Notes: generated from the sequence alone by a model not told the origin. DNA of 25,141 nt from Streptomyces roseochromogenus subsp. oscitans DS 12.976 (GCF_000497445.1 NZ_CM002285.1:6136895-6162035); one strand, 5' to 3'; numbered from the stretch's first letter, positions 6,935 through 14,877 are shown. Translations and numbers: made by a program.

Positions 6935-6961
6935 CACTTTGGCAACGCTATTGCCAAAGTG
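6935..6961. promoter_or_regulatory. Perfect 27-bp palindromic operator between ROK and dehydrogenase genes
   Basis: CACTTTGGCAA (6935-6945), five-base spacer CGCTA, then TTGCCAAAGTG (6951-6961): 11-bp arms with no mismatch. It lies seven bases before the dehydrogenase start and 23 before the ROK start, so a bound ROK dimer could control both promoters. The AT-containing core stands out from its GC-rich surroundings. Assignment to this ROK protein is inferred from position. Confidence 0.75.
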
Positions 6962-6984
6962 CAAGTGGTGGGGAGAATGGGGGT

Positions 6985-8233
6985 GTGAACAGGGCGAGGA
7001 CGAGGGCGGGGACTGAGGCGGGGATGAGGGCGAGCGCGGCTGCGAGTACGGGATCCGGGGCTGGGGCCGGTGCGGGGCCTCGGCCCGGGCAGGGGGCCGG
7101 GGCGGGGAGCGGTGGGCCGGTGGGGGCGAATCTCGGTGTGGTGCGCAGTCACAACACCGCGCTGGTGCTGGGGCTGCTGCGCGACGCCGGGGCGCAGGGC
7201 ATCAGCCGGCTCGAACTGGCCGAGCGGACCGGGCTGACCCCGCAGGCCGTCAGCAAGATCACCGCGCGGCTGCGGGAGGAGGGGTTCGCGGCGGAGGCCG
7301 GGCGGCGCGCGTCGACGGGGGGCAAGCCGCGGACCGTGCTGCGGCTGGTGCCAGAGGCGGGGCATGCGGTGGGGGTGCATCTGGACCGGGACGAGCTGCG
7401 GGCGGTGCTGGTCGATCTGGACGGGGCCGTGGTGGGGGAGCGGCGGGCGGAGCTGGATCTCGGGGCCGGGGCGGAGTCGGTGCTCGGGGTGGTCACCGGG
7501 GCGGTGGAGGGGCTGGTGGCTGACGGCCTGGGCCTCGGGGGCGAGGGCCTCGCCGGTGTCGGGACGCTGCTCGGGGTGGGGGTGGCGCTTCCGGGGCCGC
7601 TCGATCACGCGCGGGGGGTGTTGCACCGGGTCACCGGGTTTCCCGAGTGGGACGGGTTTCCGTTGCGGGACGCGCTCGGGGAGCGGTTGGGGGTGCCGGT
7701 GGTGGTGGACAAGGACACGAACGCCGCGGCGCTCGGGCTGTCGGTGGGGGGTGAGGCGGGATCCAGGTCTTTCGCGTATCTGCATCTCGGTACGGGGCTC
7801 GGTGCCGGTCTGGTGATCGGTGGGCGGGTGCATCGGGGGGCGCGGACCGGGGCGGGAGAGTTCGGGCACCAGGTGATCCAGCTGGACGGGCCGTTGTGCG
7901 AGTGCGGGAACCGGGGGTGCGTGGAGGTGCTGTGCCTCGCGGCTGTGGGGCGGGGGGAGCCCGGGGAGGCGGCGCGTGTGCTGGGGGTGGGCGCGGCGAA
8001 TCTGGTGGGGCTGCTGGACATCGATGTGGTGCTGCTCGGGGGGCGGACGGTGGCGGGGGCGCCGGAGGTGTTTGTGCGGGGGGTGAGCGACGTGCTCGAT
8101 GCCCGGGCTCGGCGGGAGGGGGTGCGTGCGGAGGCGGTGCCGGTACGGAGTTCTTCGCGGGGGGGAGCGGGTGGTGGCCGAGGGGGCCGCACAGCTGCTG
8201 CTGGCTCCGGTGTTCGGGCGGGGGGATGCGTGA
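6985..8233 (+). CDS. ROK-family transcriptional regulator, C-terminus apparently frameshifted
   Basis: A sugar-responsive repressor. After a low-complexity Gly/Ala/Arg leader (about residues 1-48) there is a winged HTH (ISRLELAERTGLTPQAVSKITARLREEG). A sugar-kinase-like ROK domain follows, with the ATP-region motif LHLGTGLGAGLVI and the zinc site GEFGH plus C-E-C-G-N-R-G-C-V-E. GTG 6985 has GGGGAGAA about eight bases upstream, though the leader leaves a later start possible. The unshifted frame runs past 8166 into Gly/Arg-rich noise and over the next gene. Removing one G from the G7 run at 8159-8165 restores a family-like end, VVAEGAAQLLLAPVFG, stopping at TGA 8231-8233. I give that end. It is either a sequencing slip or a real frameshift altering only the last ~23 residues. 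It probably controls the divergent dehydrogenase operon. Confidence 0.82.
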
Positions 8234-8575
8234 CGGTGCCCTGTGCTTCCGCCGGGGGAGTCAAGCGCCGTTGCTCTGCAGGCCGTCGCCGGGTGCGGGC
8301 CCGTGGTCGGCTGGTCGCTCCCCCACTCTCGACTGCGCTCGAGCGGGGGGACCCCCATCGCGGCGGAGCCGCATATCGATACAGCCCCGCGCCTCCAGGG
8401 AACTGCAGCACGGTCGGCTTCCGGCCTGCGGCACCCTGCCGCGCCGGACCGTGGTCACGGTGGGCGTCACCATCACCAGCTGACTCCCTCCCCGTGAGCT
8501 GCGCTGATCGAGCGGAGTTCCCGGTACGCACCGGAGTGGCACCCCCGCGCACCCCCGGGCACCCGGCATGGTCAT
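8234..8575. other. 342-base gap with decayed extragenic repeat material
   Basis: I see no convincing gene. An imperfect stem, CCCCCACTCTCGA then CTCGAGCGGGGG (about 8320-8351), is followed by GGACCCCCAT; this composite is, from memory, a common dispersed intergenic element in Streptomyces. Just after it, CATATCGATACAGCCCCGCGCC and GGGAACTGC (about 8372-8406) look like pieces of the GGGGAACTGCG element seen intact at 4283. The rest, to 8575, has no clear promoter; open frames through it show non-coding codon patterns. Confidence 0.5.
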
Positions 8576-9421
8576 GTGTTCATGCGACTGTGCACGTCCC
8601 TGTCCCTCTGCCTCGCCGCAGCCGCCGCCAACGTCACCGTCCTCGTCCCCGTGTCGTCGGCCGCCGTACGCGCCGACGCGCCCCCCGCCTGTGTCGGCGC
8701 CGACGCGCGGGCTTTCCCGCTGTCCGCCCGGATCCGTGGCGGACCGGCCTCCTACGAGCCGGGCGGCGGATACGGCACCTGGTACGTCGACCTCACCAAC
8801 AGCACCCGCCGGCCCTGCACCGGCGTCCACCCGGTAATCGTGCTCGTGGACGACAAGCGCGCGCTGCGCCCGGACCAGCCCCAGCTGGACTTCTTCGACG
8901 GCTCCAGGGCCCGGCCGGTGAAGTTCGAGGGCACCGACGAGCAGGAGCTGATCGGCGTGCTGGACGCCGCCGGGTTCGACGGGTTCGCCGTACCGCCCGG
9001 CGGGACCGTCAGTGTCAGGGTCAGACTCGCGCTGCCCTCCGACGCCGTCACCGAGCGGGTCACCGTCAACGCCGCCGTCGTCCAGCGCCGGGGTGACGAC
9101 GGGGACTGGGTCGGCGAGTCCAACCCGTACCGGTTCGGGATCGGCGAGGACGGGGCGGACCCGACACCGGAGCCGGTCGGTACGCGGGACGGCGGGAGCG
9201 CGGCGCCCAGCGCGTCCGGCAGTCCGCGGGTCACGCCCGGCACCCCCTCCTTCGCACCCGGCTTCTCCCCGCCGTTCGTCGAGGCGGGGCCGGAGGCGGG
9301 GTGGCGGCGCGGTGAGCTGGCGCGGACCGGACCTGGCCTCGCCTCCGTGGTGCTCGCGGCCGCCGCCGCGTTGCTCGGCGTCGGCGCGAGCGCGTCGCTG
9401 CTGGCCCGCAGACGCGGGTGA
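8576..9421 (+). CDS. Secreted protein with C-terminal LARTG sortase signal
   Basis: A 281-residue exported protein of unknown function. Residues about 1-35 form a signal peptide (hydrophobic SLSLCLAAAAANVTVLVPVSSA, then ADAP). A folded domain of about 150 residues follows (TWYVDLTNSTRRPCTGVHPVIVLVDDKRAL, LDFFDGS, beta-strand-rich VPPGGTVSVRVRLALPSDAVTERVTVNAAVVQ), then a Pro/Ser/Gly-rich wall-spanning linker. The C-terminus has the sorting signal L-A-R-T-G, a hydrophobic helix and LLARRRG. LAxTG is the motif preferred by class E sortases, so the protein is probably linked to peptidoglycan. GTG 8576 and ATG 8582 are both possible starts; no clear ribosome site is seen. It lies 48 bases before the GntR gene, but no functional link is evident. 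Confidence 0.82.
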   Translation: MFMRLCTSLSLCLAAAAANVTVLVPVSSAAVRADAPPACVGADARAFPLSARIRGGPASYEPGGGYGTWYVDLTNSTRRPCTGVHPVIVLVDDKRALRPDQPQLDFFDGSRARPVKFEGTDEQELIGVLDAAGFDGFAVPPGGTVSVRVRLALPSDAVTERVTVNAAVVQRRGDDGDWVGESNPYRFGIGEDGADPTPEPVGTRDGGSAAPSASGSPRVTPGTPSFAPGFSPPFVEAGPEAGWRRGELARTGPGLASVVLAAAAALLGVGASASLLARRRG

Positions 9422-9469
9422 ACCAGGGGCTGTACCGGCAGCACCCGCTCCGTCTGCGACGATCCCTGC

Positions 9470-10225
9470 GTGGACTACCCGAACGACCAGGCCCCCGGCG
9501 CCCCCGTCCGCTCCGGCATTCCCGAGCACGGGCGTATCCCCAAGTACTACGCGGTGAAGGCACGGATCGCCGCGCTACTGGACGAGCTGGGGGAGGACAG
9601 CGTCATCCCCACCGAGCGGGATCTCGCCGAGCGGTACGACGTCGCCCGCGAGACCGTGCGGCAGGCCGTACGAGAGCTGGTGCTGGAGGGGCGGCTGAGG
9701 CGAAAGGGGCGCGGCACCGTCGTCGCCGGGCCCAAGCTGGCCCAGCCGCTGTCCCTCGCCAGCTACACCGAGGGTGTACGACGGCAGGGCCGTACGCCCG
9801 GTCGTACGCTCGTCACCCTCGACCGCTTCCCCTGCCCGGAGGCCCTCGCCGCCGAGACCGGGCTCACCCGGGGCGAACCGGTCTGGCACCTGGAGCGGGT
9901 GCTGCTCGCCGACGACGAGCGGGTCGGCCTGGAGAGCACCTACGTCTCCGTCGAGCGGGTGCCGGGTCTGCGGAGCGACTTCGACCCGGACTCCTCCTTC
10001 TACGCCTATCTGAAGGCCCAGGGCATCGACTTCGGCGACGCCGACGAGCGCATCGAGACCGTGCTGGCTACGCCCCGGGAGGCCCTGCTCATCGGCACCC
10101 CGCCGGCCCTGCCGATGCTGCTGATCCACCGGGTGTCGCGGGACACCGAGGGGCGGCCGCTGGAGCGCGTGCGCACCCTGTACCGAGGCGACCGGTTCTC
10201 CTTCACAACCCACCTCAAGGGCTGA
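9470..10225 (+). CDS. GntR-family regulator, HutC subfamily (UTRA domain)
   Basis: A 251-residue regulator. The N-terminal winged HTH spans about residues 25-85, with the recognition region VIPTERDLAERYDVARETVRQAVRELVLEGRL and wing RRKGRGTVVAG. A UTRA ligand-binding domain runs from about 90 to 245 (ERVLLADDERVGLESTYVSVERVPGL, ending LERVRTLYRGDRFSFTTHLKG), close to the DasR/PhnF type. Start GTG 9470 has no ribosome site and may be leaderless. It lies directly upstream of, and on the same strand as, the aminophosphonate genes, with 155 bases between that hold GntR-type dyads. Several phosphonate operons in other bacteria carry a HutC-type regulator. I infer that it represses the downstream operon and senses an aminophosphonate or breakdown product. 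Confidence 0.9.
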   Translation: MDYPNDQAPGAPVRSGIPEHGRIPKYYAVKARIAALLDELGEDSVIPTERDLAERYDVARETVRQAVRELVLEGRLRRKGRGTVVAGPKLAQPLSLASYTEGVRRQGRTPGRTLVTLDRFPCPEALAAETGLTRGEPVWHLERVLLADDERVGLESTYVSVERVPGLRSDFDPDSSFYAYLKAQGIDFGDADERIETVLATPREALLIGTPPALPMLLIHRVSRDTEGRPLERVRTLYRGDRFSFTTHLKG

Positions 10226-10269
10226 CCGCCACCCCTCTGCGCGGCTGAAAAACAACCCCTCGTACGTCA

Positions 10270-10284
10270 TCGTGAGTATCACGA
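10270..10284. promoter_or_regulatory. Inverted repeat TCGTGA-N3-TCACGA before the phosphonate operon
   Basis: TCGTGAGTATCACGA is a perfect 6-bp dyad with a three-base spacer, 96 bases before the FAD-oxidoreductase start. The same half-site recurs looser at 10308-10325 (CGTGA-N8-TCACG). It may be an operator for the adjacent GntR protein or for a second regulator. Function is inferred only. Confidence 0.4.
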
Positions 10285-10293
10285 AAAGATAAC

Positions 10294-10304
10294 GGGTCTA
10301 GCCC
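10294..10304. promoter_or_regulatory. HutC/GntR-type CTAG-centred operator
   Basis: GGGTCTAGCCC is a near-palindrome centred on CTAG, close to the GGTCTAGACC core that HutC-subfamily GntR proteins such as DasR bind in Streptomyces. It lies between the GntR gene and the operon it most likely controls. Similarity to the core is seen; binding is inferred. Confidence 0.5.
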
Positions 10305-10380
10305 AAACGTGATGGGTCGTTCACGCTCTCGTTGTCAGCCGGACCCTTCCGGTTCCCCGATCCCGAGGAGCGTTGACGTC

Positions 10381-11505
10381 GTGAAAGTGACAGTCGTCGG
10401 AGCAGGCGTGGTGGGCACCATGCACGCCTGGCACGCAATACAGCGTGGCCACCAGGTCGTCCAGATCGAGCGCGAGACCGAGGCGCGCGGCGCCTCGCTG
10501 CGCAACTTCGGGCAGATCTGGGTCAGCGGCCGCGCAGGCGGAGAAGAGCTGGAGACCGCGCTGCGGGCGCGTGAGCTGTGGGAGGGCGTCGGTGCACGCG
10601 TGCCGGCGCTGGGCTTCAGGGCGAACGGGTCCCTGACCCCCGTCCGCGGCGCCCTGGAACTGGCCGTCGCCGAGGCCGCCGTGGCCCGGCCGGACGCCGC
10701 CGCCCGCGGCTACAAGCTCCTCACCCCCGCTGAGGCCCGCGCCCTCAACCCCGCCCTGCGGGGCGACTTCACCGCCGCCCTGTACTGTGAGCGGGACGCG
10801 GCCGTCGAGCCGCGCACCGCCCAACTCGCCCTGCGCGCCGAGCTGTTGAAGTCCCCGAACTACACCTTCCTGCCGGGCCGTGAGGTCCGCGAGGTGGTCG
10901 GCGCCGGAACCGTCCGGGACGACCACGGGGACGTACACCAGGCCGACATGGCCGTCCTGTGCACCGGCGCCTGGCTCGGCGGACTGGTCCGCGAGCTGGC
11001 CGGGCCCGAGCTGCCCGTGCGCAGAGTCCGCCTGCAGATGATGCAGACCGACCCGCTGGGCGAGCCGCTCACCACCTCGGTCGCGGATGCCGACAGCTTC
11101 CGCTACTACCCGGCCTACGCCTCCCCGGCACTGGACGCGCTCAACGCCGGCCGGCCCCAGGCGCACACCGCCGCCGAGCACAAGATGCAGCTGCTCATGG
11201 TGCAGCGCGCCGACGGCGGCCTGACCATCGGCGACACCCACGAGTACGAGCACCCCTTCGCCTTCGACACCGTCGAGGAGCCGTACGAGCACCTGGCCGG
11301 CGTCGTCGAGTCCCTGCTCGGCCGGCCGCTGCCGCGCATCCGCCGCCGCTGGGCGGGCGTGTACGCGCAGTGCACCGAGCCCGGCCGCGTGGTGCACCGC
11401 CAGCGGGTGCGCGACGGGGTGTGGCTGGTCACCGGGCCCGGCGGGCGCGGCATGACCTGCGCCCCCGCGATAGCCGAGACCACCGCGAACGAACTGGGCT
11501 GGTGA
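10381..11505 (+). CDS. FAD-dependent oxidoreductase of aminophosphonate catabolism (TIGR03364-like)
   Basis: A 374-residue flavoenzyme of the D-amino-acid-oxidase fold. The N-terminal dinucleotide motif is G7-A-G-V-V-G12, with acidic E30 ending the second strand. The segment GASLRNFGQIWVSG (about 37-50) is typical of TIGR03364, a family found beside phosphonatase-like hydrolases. The C-terminal GPGGRGMTCAPAIAE closes the FAD site. The likely reaction is oxidative deamination of 2-aminoethylphosphonate, its N-methyl form or a hydroxylated analogue to the phosphonoaldehyde, in place of a PhnW transaminase. Start GTG 10381 has GAGGAG ten bases upstream; a reading from 10309 adds an unlikely leader. 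Its stop overlaps the next start by four bases (GTGA), and the importer follows. The family is firm; the exact substrate is inferred. Confidence 0.87.
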   Translation: MKVTVVGAGVVGTMHAWHAIQRGHQVVQIERETEARGASLRNFGQIWVSGRAGGEELETALRARELWEGVGARVPALGFRANGSLTPVRGALELAVAEAAVARPDAAARGYKLLTPAEARALNPALRGDFTAALYCERDAAVEPRTAQLALRAELLKSPNYTFLPGREVREVVGAGTVRDDHGDVHQADMAVLCTGAWLGGLVRELAGPELPVRRVRLQMMQTDPLGEPLTTSVADADSFRYYPAYASPALDALNAGRPQAHTAAEHKMQLLMVQRADGGLTIGDTHEYEHPFAFDTVEEPYEHLAGVVESLLGRPLPRIRRRWAGVYAQCTEPGRVVHRQRVRDGVWLVTGPGGRGMTCAPAIAETTANELGW

Positions 11506-12206
11506 GCACGTTGACCACCATGACCGACATCCGCCTCGTCGTCCTCGACATGGCCGGCACGACCGTCGCCGACGGCGGACTGGTCGAGCGCGCCTTCGAG
11601 GCGGCCGCCACCGAACTGGGTGTCGCACCCGGCTCGGCCGAGCACGCCGAACACCTCTCCTACGTCCGCGCCACCATGGGCGAGTCCAAGATCTCCGTCT
11701 TCCGGTACCTGTTCGGCGACGAGGACCGCGCCCAGCGCGCCAACACCGCCTTCGAGAAGGCGTACGGCGGTCTCGTCGACGCCGGGCTGATCGCGCCCGT
11801 GCCCGGGGCCCGCGAGGCCATCGAGGAACTCGCCGCCGGCGGTCGTACCGTCGTCCTGACCACCGGCTTCGCCCGCGTCACCCAGGACGCCATCCTCGAC
11901 GCCCTCGGCTGGCGGGACCTCGTCCCGCTCACCCTGTGCCCGGCCGACGCCGGCGGGCGCGGCAGGCCGTACCCGGACATGGTCCTGGAGGCCTTCGTCC
12001 GCACCAAGGCCGCCGAGGACGTACGCCAGATCGCGGTCGTCGGGGACACCTCCTACGACGTGCTGAGTGGCGTACGCGCCGGGGCCGGGCTGGTCGCCGG
12101 GGTGCGCACCGGCGCCCACGGCGACGAGGCGTTCCGCGCCGCCGGTGCCACACACGTCCTCGATTCCGTCGCCGACCTGCCCGCCCTGCTCCCGGGAGCG
12201 CACTGA
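11502..12206 (+). CDS. Phosphonatase-like HAD hydrolase (TIGR03351-like)
   Basis: A 234-residue HAD-superfamily enzyme close to phosphonoacetaldehyde hydrolase (PhnX). Motif I is D16-M-A-G-T-T, the phosphonatase form DxAGT, with D16 the nucleophile. The cap has T-M-G-E-S-K63, where the lysine matches the one forming a Schiff base with the aldehyde. Motif II is VVLTTGF. Arginine in GRGRPYPDM stands where most HADs have lysine, and motif IV is GDTSYD. All residues needed for C-P cleavage of a 2-oxoethylphosphonate seem present. The expected products are an aldehyde and phosphate. GTG 11502 overlaps the upstream stop; TTG 11511 and ATG 11520 are alternatives. Only one base separates its stop from the ABC ATPase. 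Hydroxyphosphonoacetaldehyde is an alternative substrate. Confidence 0.88.
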   Translation: MSTLTTMTDIRLVVLDMAGTTVADGGLVERAFEAAATELGVAPGSAEHAEHLSYVRATMGESKISVFRYLFGDEDRAQRANTAFEKAYGGLVDAGLIAPVPGAREAIEELAAGGRTVVLTTGFARVTQDAILDALGWRDLVPLTLCPADAGGRGRPYPDMVLEAFVRTKAAEDVRQIAVVGDTSYDVLSGVRAGAGLVAGVRTGAHGDEAFRAAGATHVLDSVADLPALLPGAH

Positions 12207-12207
12207 G

Positions 12208-13263
12208 ATGGGCATCCGCTTCGACTCCGTCACCGTCGCCTACGACCGCAACATCGTGCTGGACTCGCTCGACCTGACCGTCGAGCCCGGCGAGGTCATG
12301 GCGCTGCTCGGGCCGTCCGGATCCGGCAAGACCACCGCGCTGCGGGCGGTCGCCGGGTTCGTGCGGCCCGTGTCCGGGCGGGTGCTTCTCGGCGGCCGGG
12401 ACGTGACGGACCTGCCGCCGTACCGGCGGGGCATCGGCATGGTCGTACAGCAGTACGCGCTCTTCCCGCATATGCGGGTCGACGAGAACGTGGCCTTCGG
12501 GCTCAAGGCCCGCAAGCACCCCAGGATCTCCAAGAGCGAGACACGGCAGCGGGTCGCCGAGGCGCTGGAGATGACCGGCATGGCCGCCTACGCCCGCCGC
12601 CACCCGCGCGAGCTGTCCGGCGGACAGCAGCAGCGGGTCGCCATCGCCCGCGCGCTCGCCATCCGGCCCGCCGTACTGCTCCTCGACGAGCCGCTGTCCG
12701 CGCTGGACACCCAGCTGCGGTCCGGAATGCTCGCCGAACTCGCCCGGCTGCACCGTGAGTTGCCGGACGTGTCGATGCTGTACGTCACCCACGACCAGGT
12801 CGAGGCACTGACGCTGGCCGACCGGATCGCCGTCATGGACAAGGCGAAGCTGCGTGCATGCGGGACGCCGAGGGAGCTGTACCGGGCACCCACCGATGAG
12901 TTCACGGCGTCCTTCGTGGGCGGCGCGAATCTGGTGCCGGTGACCGTGGGTTGTGGGGCTGTCTCCTTCGCGGGCACCGAGCTGAAGGTCGGCACCGAGG
13001 GGGTGCTCGCCGGGGCACGGGCCACGCTGTGCGTACGGCCGCATCTGGTCGGGCTGGGACAGGGGCCCAATCAACTCGCCGGTGTCGTACGGGAGATCCA
13101 GTGGCGGGGAGCCACGCACCGGCTGTACGTGGACGTCGACGGGCACACGGTCATGGCGGACCTGCGTGAACTCAAGGATCCGCCGGCGTACGGAGACTCG
13201 GTGACGCTGCACTTCGCTTCCGAGGACGCGGTGCTGCTGCCCGCCGGAGTCACCCATGCATAG
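12208..13263 (+). CDS. ABC importer ATP-binding protein (aminophosphonate uptake)
   Basis: A 351-residue ATPase of the spermidine/iron/AEP importer class. Walker A is GPSGSGKT at 35-42, the Q-loop VVQQYALFPHMRV near 82, the signature LSGGQ at 136-140, Walker B LLLDEP at 157-162 and the switch histidine H195 (YVTHDQ). From about 240 to the end there is a TOBE-type regulatory domain (LCVRPHLVGL, GVVREIQWRGATHRLYVDVDG). The start ATG follows the HAD stop by one base, and its own end overlaps the next gene by eight bases. It powers uptake through the two permeases downstream. The PhnT-like substrate assignment comes from the neighbours rather than from the protein itself. Confidence 0.9.
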   Translation: MGIRFDSVTVAYDRNIVLDSLDLTVEPGEVMALLGPSGSGKTTALRAVAGFVRPVSGRVLLGGRDVTDLPPYRRGIGMVVQQYALFPHMRVDENVAFGLKARKHPRISKSETRQRVAEALEMTGMAAYARRHPRELSGGQQQRVAIARALAIRPAVLLLDEPLSALDTQLRSGMLAELARLHRELPDVSMLYVTHDQVEALTLADRIAVMDKAKLRACGTPRELYRAPTDEFTASFVGGANLVPVTVGCGAVSFAGTELKVGTEGVLAGARATLCVRPHLVGLGQGPNQLAGVVREIQWRGATHRLYVDVDGHTVMADLRELKDPPAYGDSVTLHFASEDAVLLPAGVTHA

Positions 13264-14038
13264 GCGCCTGTTGTGGGCCCTGCCCCCGGTGGCCCTCCTC
13301 GCCCTCTTCTTCCTCTACCCCCTCGCCCTCGTCGTCCAGCAGTCCTTCCAGCCGGACTCCGGCGGCACCTCACTCCAGCCGTACGCCGACGTCTTCGCCT
13401 CCGCAGGCTTCCGTAACGCGCTGTGGACCACCATCTGGCTGGCCTTGGCCTCCACCGCTGGTTGCCTGGTGCTGGGATTCCTGCTCTCGCTGGTCATCTC
13501 GTTTGTGCCGTTCCCCGGAGCGAAAGCGGTGGCGCGGTTCATCGATGTGTATCTGTCCTTCCCGTCCTTCCTCATCACGCTGGCGCTGCTGTTCATCTAC
13601 GGCACCACAGGCATCATCGGGTCCTTCCAGTTCCTCACCACGCCCTGGGGGGTGCTCCTGGCGGAGGTCACCTACTTCACGCCGTTCGTGATGAGGCCGC
13701 TGCTCGCCGCGTTCTCGCAGCTGGACACCGCGCAGCTGGAGGCGGCCAGTTCGCTGGGCGCCCGGGCGCCGCGGATCGTGCGGCAGGTGATCCTGCCCGA
13801 GGCGCTGCCCGCGCTCGCGACCGGCGGAAGCCTCGTCCTCGTGCTCTGTCTCAACGAGTTCGGGATCGTGCTGTTCACCGGCGCGAAGGGGGTCACCACC
13901 CTGCCGATGCTCGTCTACAGCAAGGCGATCCTGGAGTCCGACTATCCGGGCGCGTGTGTGGTCGCCGTCGTCAACGTCCTGATCTCCGTGGGGCTGTACG
14001 GCCTCTACCGGGTGGTGAGCCGTCGTGCTGGTGCATAG
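13256..14038 (+). CDS. ABC importer permease 1 (aminophosphonate uptake)
   Basis: A 260-residue inner-membrane permease with about six hydrophobic helices. It starts with LLWALPPVALLALFFLYPLALVVQQSF and contains the BPD_transp_1 coupling loop E-A-A-S-S-L-G-A-R-A-P (about residues 161-171), which docks onto the ATPase. ATG 13256 lies inside the end of the ATPase gene, an eight-base overlap that implies coupled translation. It resembles the PhnU-type permeases of 2-aminoethylphosphonate importers, where related proteins are sometimes fused. Here the two permeases are separate genes. Confidence 0.88.
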   Translation: MHRRLLWALPPVALLALFFLYPLALVVQQSFQPDSGGTSLQPYADVFASAGFRNALWTTIWLALASTAGCLVLGFLLSLVISFVPFPGAKAVARFIDVYLSFPSFLITLALLFIYGTTGIIGSFQFLTTPWGVLLAEVTYFTPFVMRPLLAAFSQLDTAQLEAASSLGARAPRIVRQVILPEALPALATGGSLVLVLCLNEFGIVLFTGAKGVTTLPMLVYSKAILESDYPGACVVAVVNVLISVGLYGLYRVVSRRAGA

Positions 14039-14822
14039 CCGGGGGGCCAAGTGGGCGGTATGGGCGGTGTTCCTGCTGCTCTTCCTGCCGCTGTTCGCCC
14101 TTCCCCTCCTCGTCGTCCTCGGCGCCTCCTTCGCCACCCACTGGTCCGGCGTCCTGCCCTCGGGCCTGACCACGGCCGACTACCGTGCCGCCACCCGCGG
14201 CGAGGCTCTGCAGGCGCTCACCACCAGCCTGCTCACCGCCACCGCGGCCAGCTTGCTCGCGCTGGCCGTCGGCACCTGGGCCGCGCTGGCCGGGGCGGCG
14301 CTGAAGAAGCGGTACCGGCGCATCCTCGATGCCCTCTTCGTGCTGCCCGTCGCCGTGCCCTCCGTCGTCGTAGGACTGTCGGTCCTTGTGGCGTTCTCCA
14401 AGCCGCCGATGCTGCTGAACGGCACCCGGTGGATCGTGATCCTCGCGCACACCGTGCTGGTCACGGCCTTCGCCCACCAGTCCGTGTCGGCGGCGATCAC
14501 CCGCCTCGACCCGGCCTACGAACAGGCCGCCGCCTCCCTCGGCGCCCGGCCGTCCCATGTGCTGTGGCGGGTACGGCTGCCGTTGCTGCTTCCCTCGCTC
14601 ACCGCCGCCGCCGGCCTCTGCTTCGCCCTGTCCATGGGCGAGCTGAGCGCCACGATGATGCTCTATCCGCCCGACTGGACCCCGCTGCCCGTCCTGATCT
14701 ACGCGGCCACCGACCGCGGCGCCCTGTTCACCGGCTCCGCCGTAGCCGTGGTGCTGATGGCCGCGACCCTGCTCGTCCTGTTCGCCGTCTCCCGGGTCCG
14801 CACCCGGGCGTCATACCGCTGA
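14025..14822 (+). CDS. ABC importer permease 2 (aminophosphonate uptake)
   Basis: A 265-residue permease, partner of the preceding one. Six hydrophobic helices are visible (WAVWAVFLLLFLPLFALPLLVVLGASFA first). The coupling loop Y-E-Q-A-A-A-S-L-G-A-R is at about 165-175. Start GTG 14025 overlaps the previous gene by 14 bases; GTG 14031 two codons on is equally possible. The conserved WILVLAHTVLVTAF-like helix before the loop and the LSMGELSATMML segment after it are usual for PhnV-type subunits. Transport of an aminophosphonate is inferred from the operon. Confidence 0.88.
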   Translation: MLVHSRGAKWAVWAVFLLLFLPLFALPLLVVLGASFATHWSGVLPSGLTTADYRAATRGEALQALTTSLLTATAASLLALAVGTWAALAGAALKKRYRRILDALFVLPVAVPSVVVGLSVLVAFSKPPMLLNGTRWIVILAHTVLVTAFAHQSVSAAITRLDPAYEQAAASLGARPSHVLWRVRLPLLLPSLTAAAGLCFALSMGELSATMMLYPPDWTPLPVLIYAATDRGALFTGSAVAVVLMAATLLVLFAVSRVRTRASYR

Positions 14823-14877
14823 CCCACCCCCCATACCTCCCCGAACGTCCCTTATCACGCCAGGAGTTGGCCTCGCC

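Noticed and set aside
6929..6964. Dehydrogenase start at 6964 giving MHFGNSVAKVGP leader
   Set aside because: Those residues are just translation of the palindromic operator; the Rossmann fold begins right after ATG 6928.
8234..9096. Continuation of the ROK frame to 9096
   Set aside because: It overlaps the secreted LARTG gene out of frame and has no ROK resemblance after 8158; a frameshift explains it better.
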